From contig PWZC01000046.1 in NCBI GenBank assembly GCA_003567615.1, positions 1 to 9,908 of the forward strand: a stretch of 9,908 nucleotides of DNA, read 5' to 3'. The notes under the pieces were generated by a model that worked only from the letters and a program-made list of their open reading frames with translations, did not search any database and was not told the origin of the DNA. This document shows positions 1 through 5,847 of this stretch, piece by piece (within the stretch, counting starts at the first letter, position 1; each line of letters starts with the position of its first letter). Source of the stretch: Gemmatimonadota bacterium (GTDB lineage Bacteria > Gemmatimonadota > Gemmatimonadetes > Longimicrobiales > Gaopeijiaceae). The position numbers and the translations under genes are program-made.

Positions 1-2475
1 GGCATGGTCCAGCACCACCAGATGGTTCGGTATCTCGAAGCCCTCGAAGCCTCGTCGGACCGGGTCCGACTGGTGAATCAGGGGCGGAGCATCGAGGGTC
101 GGGACCTCTGGCTGGTGGTCGTCTCGGATCCGGCGAACCTGCAGCGTCTGGATGCCATCCGGAATGTGGCTCAGCGCCTGAACGATCCCCGGGGCACACC
201 CCGCTCCGAGGCCGAGAGTCTCCTTGCGGACCAACCCGTCATCAGTTGGATCGGAGGAACCCTCCACGGGTTCGAACTCTCGGGCACCGAGGCCGTCCTC
301 ATGGCGCTGGAGCGGCTCACCCCCGCCGATGACCCGGAGACCCAGCGCATCCTGCAGGAGTCGGTGGTTCTGCTCGATCCCATCCTGAACCCCGATGGAC
401 GGGATCATTTCGTGTTGCACAATCTTCGGACCCTGGGACGAGAGCCGGCCTCGGACCGACGCGACTGGTCCAACGACTTCACCGGATGGGAGTCGCGGAG
501 ATATCGGACGAACCACTACTACCACGACCCGAATCGGGACTGGTTCGCCCACGTCTTCCCTGAGACCAGGGCTCGCGTCACCACAGTCCGGGACTGGCGC
601 CCCCAGATCCTGGTGGACATCCACGAGATGGGTGCCGATGTGGAGTTCTACTTCGATCCTCCCTCGGACCCGGTGAATCCCTTCTTCCCTGAATTCGGGA
701 CATGGGGCTTCGAACTATTCGGGGCCGCCTATCGCGAGGCCTTCGACCAGGCGGGATTCGAGTACATGACCGGAGAGCGCTTCACCTTCTTCTTCCCCGG
801 TTTCCTGACGGCGTTCGGCTCCTACCAGGGCGGGGTTGGAATGCTCTTCGAGCAGGGATCCACCCGGGGTCTCGCAATGACCCGCGCCGATGGGTCGGTC
901 CGAACCTTCCGTGACGCAGTGGATCAGCAGTACACGGCCACCTGGACCGCGCTCCTCACGGCCGCGGAGCACAGGGAAGAACTCCTCTCCCGCTACGACC
1001 AGGGACATCGGGACGCCATGGCCGACGGCCAGTCCGGGATCCGGAGGTACATCCTTCCCGCCGGAGAGGCAGATCCCCATCATCTGCGGGAGCTCGTGGA
1101 CATCCTCCTGCGGAATGGGATCGAGGTGGACCGCCTCACCGAGGACGCCCGGATCGGAGGGCTTCGTGACCGAACCGGATCCGGCGCAGGGGAGCGCACC
1201 TTCCTGGCGGGAAGCTATGTGGTGGAAGCCGCCCAGCCGCGGAATCGGATGATCCGGGTCCTCCTGGAGCCGGAAACCCCGGTGCCGGCTCCCTTCCTGG
1301 ATCTGGCTCGGGAGCGGATCGACCGGGGCGAGAATCCCCGGTTCTACGACGTGACTTCGTTCTCCCTTCCCCTGTTCTTCAATCAGCCGGCCGTATCGTC
1401 CACCTCCGGCGGCGCCCTCCCCGTGGAAAGGGTGACGGCACCGATGGAGGAGCCGCAGGTGGGCGGAGCACGAGCGTCCTATGCCTACCTGCTGGACGGC
1501 CTCAATTCCCGAGCCCTGTCGGTGGCGGCCCACCTCCGGGAGCGTGGGTACCGACTCGCCTTCCTGGCGGTTCCGACGCGCATCGGAGGGGAGGTCGTTC
1601 CCTCGGGATCCATCGTGGTCCGGACCGGACAGAACGAGGCGTCGGTCCATGAATCGGTCCGGGAGTTGGCCAGCCGCTTCGGTGTGGGTGTTCGAGCGGT
1701 GGATTCGGGAGCCGGAGACCCGGGATTCCCGGCGCTGGGCACCGGCGATGCCTTCCCCATGGTCCTCCCCCGCATTGCCCTGGTGGCCGAAGGGCCGGTT
1801 GACGCCTACTCATTCGGCTACGCCTGGGGCACCCTGGACTGGCAGTACGAGGTTCCCAACACCGTCATCCGAGCCGAAAGCCTGGCACGTGCCCATCTCA
1901 GTGACTTCAACGTCCTGGTCATCCCCGAGGCTCCGGCCGGCGCCCTGGCCGAGCTGCTGGGAGAGGACGGCATGAACAACATCCGCCACTGGGTTCGGCA
2001 GGGAGGAACCCTCATCGCCATTGGATCCGCCGTGGATTTCGCCCGGGAGCGGCTGGGACTCCTCTCCCTCCGCAGTTGGTACGAGACCGAGGAGGGGGCT
2101 GATGCCGTCCCCTACGAGGCGGTGGGCGCCTTCTTCCGAGGTGAACTGAACCGGGCCTACTGGCTCGCCTCCGGTATTCCCCAGGGGGATCTCCCGGTCC
2201 AGGTCCGGTCCTCCCGCCTCTATCTTCCGCCCTCGGGCGCTCCATCCGGTGGCCGCCGGGTAGTGGGTACGTTCGCTGCCGAACAGATCAACATGTCGGG
2301 GCACGCGTGGCAGGAAACGCTGGACCGGGCGCCGGGAACGGTGTTCGCCTACGAGGAACGAATCGGTTCCGGCCGGGTCATCGCTTTCTCGGAGGACGTG
2401 AACTTCCGCGGCTACTGGAGGGGAGGACAGCGTCTCTTCCTGAACGCCGCCATCCTTGGACCGAGCGCACCCTGA
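1..2475 (+). CDS. M14 family zinc carboxypeptidase, 5'-truncated by the window edge
   Basis: Metallopeptidase of the M14 (carboxypeptidase A) family, expected to be exported and to remove C-terminal residues from peptides. The frame is open at base 1. The first ATG (position 4) falls inside what looks like the domain's first helix (QMVRYLEALEASSDRV), so the true start and any signal peptide lie upstream. Numbering from that ATG, the zinc ligands are H88 and E91 (HGFE) and H207 (DIHEMG). NPDG is at 129-132, N177-R178 (NRDW) matches the substrate-binding Asn144-Arg145 of carboxypeptidase A, and E283 (MLFEQGS) fits the catalytic Glu270. The peptidase domain therefore looks intact and ends near residue 330. 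The remaining ~490 residues are an accessory region. Residues ~634-685 (NVLVIPEAP ... WVRQGGTLIAIGSA) resemble a glutamine-amidotransferase-like fold without a nucleophilic Cys; this is inference. The stop is 51 bp before the next gene and no terminator is visible between them. Family call is firm; the physiological substrate is unknown. Confidence 0.9.
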   Translation, partial: GMVQHHQMVRYLEALEASSDRVRLVNQGRSIEGRDLWLVVVSDPANLQRLDAIRNVAQRLNDPRGTPRSEAESLLADQPVISWIGGTLHGFELSGTEAVLMALERLTPADDPETQRILQESVVLLDPILNPDGRDHFVLHNLRTLGREPASDRRDWSNDFTGWESRRYRTNHYYHDPNRDWFAHVFPETRARVTTVRDWRPQILVDIHEMGADVEFYFDPPSDPVNPFFPEFGTWGFELFGAAYREAFDQAGFEYMTGERFTFFFPGFLTAFGSYQGGVGMLFEQGSTRGLAMTRADGSVRTFRDAVDQQYTATWTALLTAAEHREELLSRYDQGHRDAMADGQSGIRRYILPAGEADPHHLRELVDILLRNGIEVDRLTEDARIGGLRDRTGSGAGERTFLAGSYVVEAAQPRNRMIRVLLEPETPVPAPFLDLARERIDRGENPRFYDVTSFSLPLFFNQPAVSSTSGGALPVERVTAPMEEPQVGGARASYAYLLDGLNSRALSVAAHLRERGYRLAFLAVPTRIGGEVVPSGSIVVRTGQNEASVHESVRELASRFGVGVRAVDSGAGDPGFPALGTGDAFPMVLPRIALVAEGPVDAYSFGYAWGTLDWQYEVPNTVIRAESLARAHLSDFNVLVIPEAPAGALAELLGEDGMNNIRHWVRQGGTLIAIGSAVDFARERLGLLSLRSWYETEEGADAVPYEAVGAFFRGELNRAYWLASGIPQGDLPVQVRSSRLYLPPSGAPSGGRRVVGTFAAEQINMSGHAWQETLDRAPGTVFAYEERIGSGRVIAFSEDVNFRGYWRGGQRLFLNAAILGPSAP

Positions 2476-2526
2476 CATGGACATGGGTCACATACAGACC
2501 GGAGTCCCATCTGCGGAGAAGGTATC

Positions 2527-3060
2527 ATGACGACCCTGCACCCCTCGACGACCATGCACCCCTGGCGGCGGGCCGGCCGCGTTCCCCTCCCCGGCCGGGC
2601 TTTTGGCCGGCTTTCATTCCTCGTCGTTCTGGCCCTGGCACTGGGGGGATGCCTCGACAGCACCACCACGGGTATCGACCCGGCTCCCACAGTGGACGAG
2701 ATCGAGTTCTCGCCCATCTTCGAGATCGATCTCTCGGCTATGGAGGAACGCCCGTCGGGCCTCTGGATTCGGGAAGAGGTCGTCCGTGAGGAAGGGACGC
2801 AGGCAGGCGAGTTCGATGCGCTTGTGGTGGACTACGTACTCTGGCTACCCAACGGGCAGGAGGTGGAGCGGGGACGGATCGGGGAGGACGCCCTGTTCAT
2901 TCCCGCCGGCGGCGGGCTGATCGCCGGATTCACCGAAGGGGTGGTGGGGATGCGGGAGGGCGGTCAGCGGCTCCTTCTGGTCCCACCGCACCTGGCATAC
3001 GGAGGCCGGGACTGGCTGGTTTTCCGCGTAGATCTCATCTCCGTGAATCCCCGGGACTGA
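2527..3060 (+). CDS. FKBP-type peptidyl-prolyl isomerase-like lipoprotein (degenerate active site)
   Basis: 177-aa envelope lipoprotein. A basic N-region is followed by a hydrophobic core at about 30-39 and a lipobox LGGC with the lipidated Cys at C42, so it should be membrane anchored and face the periplasm. The ATG at 2527 has a good ribosome site, GGAGAAGG at 2515-2522; the alternative ATG at 2554 has none. Residues ~98-172 align with the FKBP fold: VDYVLWL matches the VHYTG strand, GLIAGFTEGVVGM (130-142) the GVIxGWxEG helix, and LVPPHLAYGG (151-160) then LVFRVDLISV the last strands. Of the FKBP12 pocket, Y26 and Y82 are kept (Y103, Y158). D37 is Glu (E114), F36 is Val (V113) and W59 is Phe (F135). 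Nine residues of the loop after Tyr82, including the IPP turn, are missing. The fold is therefore recognisable but isomerase activity is doubtful; a chaperone or binding role is possible. It is probably cotranscribed with the upstream carboxypeptidase. Confidence 0.82.
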   Translation: MTTLHPSTTMHPWRRAGRVPLPGRAFGRLSFLVVLALALGGCLDSTTTGIDPAPTVDEIEFSPIFEIDLSAMEERPSGLWIREEVVREEGTQAGEFDALVVDYVLWLPNGQEVERGRIGEDALFIPAGGGLIAGFTEGVVGMREGGQRLLLVPPHLAYGGRDWLVFRVDLISVNPRD

Positions 3061-3074
3061 GGTCAAGGCGACAC

Positions 3075-3102
3075 CGGGCCGCCGGTGCCGGCGGACGGCC
3101 CG
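3075..3102. terminator. GC-rich hairpin between convergent genes
   Basis: The 48-bp gap between the FKBP lipoprotein stop (3060) and the dcd stop (3109, minus strand) holds a strong dyad. CCGCCG pairs with CGGCGG around a GTGC loop (3079-3094), flanked by CGGG and CCCG (3075-3078 and 3099-3102) with a 4-nt bulge. An alternative fold pairs CGGGCCG with CGGCCCG. It could stop transcription from both sides. Neither strand has a clear T-run after the stem, so it is not a textbook intrinsic terminator. Confidence 0.4.
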
Positions 3103-3108
3103 CCCTCA

Positions 3109-3663
3109 TCAGAGCCGAGGTAGCGTGACCCCTACCTGGTTCTGATACTTCCCCTTCCGGTCGGCGTACGCGACCTCCGGCTCCTCCTGGCCCTGGAAGA
3201 AGATGAGCTGTGCGATCCCCTCGTTGGCGTAGATCTTCGCCGGAAGCGGGGTGGTGTTGGAGATCTCCAGCGTGAGGAAGCCCTCCCAGGGGGGCTCCAG
3301 GGGCGTCACATTCACGATGATCCCGCAACGGGCGTAGGTACTCTTGCCCACGCACAGCACCAGGGTATCCCGAGGGATGCGGAAATACTCCACGGTCCGG
3401 GCCAGGGCAAAGGAATTGGGCGGGATCAGACAGGTCTCGGCCTGCACATCCACGAAGGATCGGTCGTCGAAGTGTTTCGGGTCCACCACCACGTTGTGGA
3501 CATTGGTGAATACCTTGAACTCGGGCGCCACCCGGATGTCGTACCCGTAGGACGAGACCCCGTAGGAGATGACCCCTGCCCGGACCTGCCCGGGCTCGAA
3601 GGGTTCGATCATCCCGTGATCCTCACTCATGGTCCGGATCCAGCGGTCGCTTCGAATGGTCAT
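3109..3663 (-). CDS. dcd: dCTP deaminase
   Basis: 184-aa cytosolic enzyme that deaminates dCTP to dUTP, feeding dTMP synthesis; it belongs to the trimeric dUTPase-fold family. Full length for the family (E. coli Dcd has 193 aa). Diagnostic segments are SSYGYD (37-42), IPPNSFALA (80-88), GKSTYAR (106-112), TLEISN (131-136) and the C-terminal KYQNQVGVTLPRL. Aligning with E. coli Dcd, S108 matches Ser111, R112 matches Arg115, and E133 matches the catalytic base Glu138, so the active site looks complete. The segment between R112 and E133 is about two residues shorter than in E. coli and matches the subtype common in alphaproteobacteria. I cannot exclude the bifunctional deaminase/dUTPase type, but the sequence favours plain deaminase. 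The start MTIRSDRWIR matches how homologues begin. The 25 nt upstream on this strand are pyrimidine-rich with no Shine-Dalgarno; the next Met (M12, start at 3630) would cut conserved sequence. The gene is convergent with the lipoprotein gene and divergent from nuoA. Confidence 0.95.
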   Translation of the reverse strand: MTIRSDRWIRTMSEDHGMIEPFEPGQVRAGVISYGVSSYGYDIRVAPEFKVFTNVHNVVVDPKHFDDRSFVDVQAETCLIPPNSFALARTVEYFRIPRDTLVLCVGKSTYARCGIIVNVTPLEPPWEGFLTLEISNTTPLPAKIYANEGIAQLIFFQGQEEPEVAYADRKGKYQNQVGVTLPRL

Positions 3664-3848
3664 GGTGGTCGTTCGATAGGAAGGAGGAGCCTGGACCCGC
3701 AGCGGGGGGACGGTCTCCGGCAGGCCGGCGAAACGGTTCGCAACATGGGGGGACCGGTTCGGATAGACAAGGTGCCGAGCGGTTGCGGGGAAGTGGGCGG
3801 CCCAGGACGATCCCCGGTCCCGGCAGGGGGGGTGTCCACTTCAGGCGC

Positions 3849-3874
3849 AGGGTGCCAATTCGGGTTGACACCCT
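3849..3874. promoter_or_regulatory. Imperfect inverted repeat over the nuo -35 box (candidate operator)
   Basis: AGGGTGCCAA (3849-3858) and TTGACACCCT (3865-3874) are complementary at 9 of 10 positions, separated by TTCGGG. The right arm contains the whole TTGACA -35 hexamer, so a protein bound here would compete with RNA polymerase. A third related half-site, GGGTGTCCA, lies at 3830-3838, exactly 20 bp upstream of the left arm's GGGTGCCAA, about two helical turns. The arrangement suits a dimeric regulator, but no regulator can be named from sequence alone. Confidence 0.35.
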
Positions 3875-3894
3875 CCGACGGTTTCGGGTACCTT
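3865..3894 (+). promoter_or_regulatory. Probable sigma-70-type promoter of the nuo operon
   Basis: A perfect -35 hexamer TTGACA lies at 3865-3870. Eighteen bases later is TACCTT (3889-3894), a 3/6 match to the -10 consensus. Transcription would begin near 3901, leaving a leader of about 50 nt before nuoA. An alternative -10, TATAAG (3903-3908, 5/6 match), has no recognisable -35 at 16-18 bp. The -35 box is certain as a sequence; which -10 is used is not. It is the only good promoter candidate ahead of the seven-gene run. Confidence 0.55.
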
Positions 3895-3951
3895 TTGGCG
3901 CCTATAAGACAAGCTAAATGCTTTTAAGAATTATTCCTGCCACGGCGGACC

Positions 3952-4308
3952 ATGACGGAAAGCTACCTCCCGGTGCTGATCCTCCTGGGCGTCTCCATCG
4001 TGAATGCTGTGGGGATGCTGGCGGCTGCTCACATCCTGAACCCCCGGCGGGCAACTCCTGAGAAGGACATGCCCTACGAGTCCGGGATGGTACCCCTCGG
4101 GGACACCCGGGCCCGGTTCTCGGTGAAGTTCTACACCGTGGCCATCAGCTTCATCATCTTCGACCTTGAGGCCATCTTCCTCATCCCGTGGGCTGTGGAG
4201 ATGCGGACCTTGGGATGGGAGGGCTTCGTGGCCGTCTCCATCTTCATGGCCATCCTTGTGGTCGGCTTCGTCTACGAGTGGCGGAAGGGAGGGCTGGACT
4301 GGGAATGA
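3952..4308 (+). CDS. nuoA: NADH-quinone oxidoreductase subunit A
   Basis: 118-aa membrane subunit of complex I, located at the junction of membrane and peripheral arms beside the quinone entry site. Three hydrophobic helices are visible at about 5-28, 60-82 and 89-109. The loop between the first two carries the family motif PYESG (41-45), followed by ARFSVKFYTVAISFIIFDLEAIFLIPW (split as 54-80), with the acidic D71 and E73 inside the second helix matching the conserved acidic pair of this subunit. It ends in GLDWE as in E. coli (ALDWT). Length is typical. Only a weak, very close GGCGGA (3944-3949) precedes the ATG at 3952. It is the first gene of the operon, and its stop codon overlaps the nuoB start (ATGA at 4305-4308), implying translational coupling. 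Confidence 0.96.
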   Translation: MTESYLPVLILLGVSIVNAVGMLAAAHILNPRRATPEKDMPYESGMVPLGDTRARFSVKFYTVAISFIIFDLEAIFLIPWAVEMRTLGWEGFVAVSIFMAILVVGFVYEWRKGGLDWE

Positions 4309-5000
4309 CCGACAAGCCAATCATCCGCGAGACCCCCGGTGCTTCCGGGAGCGGGCTACCCGGCGGTATCTTCGGCGAGGGAACGCCGACCTTTCTCACC
4401 ACCAAGGTCGACTTCGTGGTGAACTGGGCCCGTCGGAATTCCCTCTGGCCCATGCCCTTCGGGACCGCGTGCTGCGCCATTGAAATGATGGCGTCCGCCG
4501 CCTCCAACAACGACCTGGCCCGATTCGGCATGGAGCGGATGTCGTTCTCACCGCGACAGGCCGATGTCCTCATCTGCGCTGGGCGCGTACCCTACAAGTT
4601 GGCTCCGGTCCTTCGCAGGATCTGGGACCAGATGCCCCAGCCCAAATGGGCCGTGTCCATGGGCGCCTGCGCCTCGTCCGGCGGGGTCTTCGACGCCTAC
4701 TCCATGGTCCAGGGGATCGACACCATCATACCGGTGGACGTCTACGTACCCGGATGCCCGCCGCGTCCGGAGGCCCTCATCTACGGTCTCATCATGATCC
4801 AGGAGAAGATCCGGGGCGAATCCCTGGGTCAACACTCCCGTCACCGAGCCGAGGACCCGGCGGACGTCGGCCGTCCCCGGGCCGACGCCGCAGAGGTCAC
4901 CGCGCTCTCCGGGCCCTTCGGGAATTCGACGAATCAGAATCGGGCCAGCGGTCTTGTACCCGGCATTCCCACCGTGCGACCGGGGGATCGGATTCCCTGA
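4305..5000 (+). CDS. nuoB: NADH-quinone oxidoreductase subunit B (cluster N2 subunit)
   Basis: 231-aa peripheral-arm subunit that carries [4Fe-4S] cluster N2, the last electron carrier before quinone. The ligands are C56 and C57 (ACCAIE), C122 (GACASSGG) and C151 (PGCPPRPE), matching E. coli C63, C64, C129 and C158 with a constant offset of seven. The frame is open further upstream, but the start at 4305 is favoured: it gives the ATGA overlap with nuoA and a GGGAGGG run sits at 4288-4294. The segment ICAGRVPYKLAPVLRRIWDQM replaces the VAGTVTNKMAPVLR type of proteobacteria. The core ends near residue 172. About 60 further residues, rich in Ala, Arg, Asp, Gly and Pro, form a tail longer than the E. 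coli protein has; its codon use still looks like that of the core. A 53-nt gap to nuoC contains a small hairpin (CCCC-GT/AC-GGGG, 5005-5021). Confidence 0.97.
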   Translation: MTDKPIIRETPGASGSGLPGGIFGEGTPTFLTTKVDFVVNWARRNSLWPMPFGTACCAIEMMASAASNNDLARFGMERMSFSPRQADVLICAGRVPYKLAPVLRRIWDQMPQPKWAVSMGACASSGGVFDAYSMVQGIDTIIPVDVYVPGCPPRPEALIYGLIMIQEKIRGESLGQHSRHRAEDPADVGRPRADAAEVTALSGPFGNSTNQNRASGLVPGIPTVRPGDRIP

Positions 5001-5041
5001 CGGCCCCCGGTGTCAACGGGGACCCGTCCGCCAACCAGATC

Positions 5042-5047
5042 AGGAGG
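5042..5047 (+). promoter_or_regulatory. Ribosome binding site fixing the nuoC start
   Basis: AGGAGG lies six bases before the ATG at 5054. The nuoC frame is open for about 400 bases further upstream, across nuoB, so this consensus site is what decides the start. Confidence 0.8.
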
Positions 5048-5053
5048 GGTGGG

Positions 5054-5821
5054 ATGAGCAGGGAAGAAGGATCCGGATACAGGGACGTTCCAGGACCCGC
5101 CGATGATACGGGGGCTCTGGTCAGCATGCCGGAAGGACTCGAACGTGCCCACCCTTCCGTTCCGGAGCTCCAGGCACGGTTCGACGAGGCCTTTCTCCGT
5201 CATGAGGTCGTGGCCGGTGACGAGCACGTGGTCTTCGTGGCCCCGGACCGGATCTATCCGGTGCTCGAGTGGCTCAAGACCGACCCCGACCAGGCCTACA
5301 ACTTCCTGTCCGACCTGACGGCCGTGGATTTTGGCGGCGGTCGACCCATCCAGATCGTGTACCAGCTCTACTCGATCCCGCATCGGCATGTCCTCCGCGT
5401 CAAGGCCGAGGTCCCCCTGACGGACCTGGAGGTGGAATCGGTGGTGCCCATCTGGTCTGCCGCAAACTGGTTGGAACGGGAAGTCTACGACATGTTCGGT
5501 GTCCGGTTCCGGAATCATCCGGATCTCCGGCGTATCCTCATGCCCGAGGTCTATGCGGAAGGTCATCCCCTGCGCAAGGATTTCCCCCTGCGGGGCCGGT
5601 TCTCCAGGGCCGAACAGACCCGGCGGGCCCTGGCCCAGGCCCCCGAGGACTACTACGTCCCCTCCGACTTCGGTCCGGGGCGGGACTTTCAGGTGGTCGG
5701 TTGGCAGGAGGTGGGTGGAGAGCCTGTGCCGGTCAAGGAAGTCGCGACCAAGGGGAAGGCACCCCAACCATCCGAAGACGGCTCATCCGGGGCTGCCTCC
5801 GGGGATCGAACCTCCTCCTGA
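5054..5821 (+). CDS. nuoC: NADH-quinone oxidoreductase subunit C
   Basis: 255-aa peripheral subunit (30-kDa family) that packs against NuoD and NuoB near the quinone site; it binds no cofactor. The family signature is clear: LEREVYDMFGVRFRNHPDLR followed by RILMPEVYAEGHPLRKDFPL. The start at 5054 is chosen for its AGGAGG site. Residues 1 to about 35 form a polar leader (MSREEGSGYRDVPGP...). After PSDFGPGRDFQVVGW the last ~40 residues are a Ser, Gly, Glu and Lys-rich tail (EVATKGKAPQPSEDGSSG...) that looks disordered. NuoC is a separate gene from NuoD, unlike the fused NuoCD of E. coli. The stop is 26 nt before nuoD; the end of the gene is a pyrimidine-rich CCTCCTCCTGACTCCTCC run (5811-5828) that contains the stop codon. 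Confidence 0.96.
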   Translation: MSREEGSGYRDVPGPADDTGALVSMPEGLERAHPSVPELQARFDEAFLRHEVVAGDEHVVFVAPDRIYPVLEWLKTDPDQAYNFLSDLTAVDFGGGRPIQIVYQLYSIPHRHVLRVKAEVPLTDLEVESVVPIWSAANWLEREVYDMFGVRFRNHPDLRRILMPEVYAEGHPLRKDFPLRGRFSRAEQTRRALAQAPEDYYVPSDFGPGRDFQVVGWQEVGGEPVPVKEVATKGKAPQPSEDGSSGAASGDRTSS

Positions 5822-5847
5822 CTCCTCCATTCCAGCGCCCATCGTCC

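Larger units (their letters stand above)
3664..3951. other. Divergent intergenic region between dcd and nuoA
   Basis: 288 bp with no credible gene. The nuoA-proximal end carries the promoter and repeats listed separately, then a short A/T-rich leader (about 3909-3936), the most A/T-rich stretch in the window, with a small AAGC/GCTT dyad at 3911-3923. Nearer dcd there is a GCGAA-ACGG-TTCGC dyad at 3728-3741 and CGGTTCG repeated at 3734-3740 and 3755-3761. A weak minus-strand promoter for dcd could be TTGTCT (complement of 3765-3770) with CATGTT (complement of 3742-3747) and a 17-nt spacer, but its -10 match is poor. Confidence 0.6.

Noticed and set aside
715..1650. 311-aa minus-strand open frame inside the M14 gene
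   Set aside because: Lies across the peptidase's plus-strand coding sequence and has no domain, ribosome site or promoter.
3849..3874. Assignment of the inverted repeat as a Rex operator
   Set aside because: Only a partial match to known Rex half-sites and a different spacer; recorded as an unassigned candidate operator.
3903..3908. TATAAG as the main -10 box of nuo
   Set aside because: Good hexamer, but no -35 at a workable distance; the perfect TTGACA pairs better by spacing with TACCTT. Kept as an alternative.
3472..3927. 151-aa plus-strand open frame over dcd and the intergenic region
   Set aside because: Most of it is antisense to conserved dcd codons; there is no recognisable protein and it crosses the nuo promoter.
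4646..5053. Upstream in-frame extension of nuoC across nuoB
   Set aside because: Overlaps the conserved Fe-S part of nuoB in another frame; the translation is Arg, Gly and Pro-rich, and the AGGAGG site at 5042 marks the real start.
5269..5847. Upstream in-frame extension of nuoD across nuoC
   Set aside because: Overlaps conserved nuoC sequence and adds no homology to NuoD; the nuoD core begins normally after the ATG at 5848.
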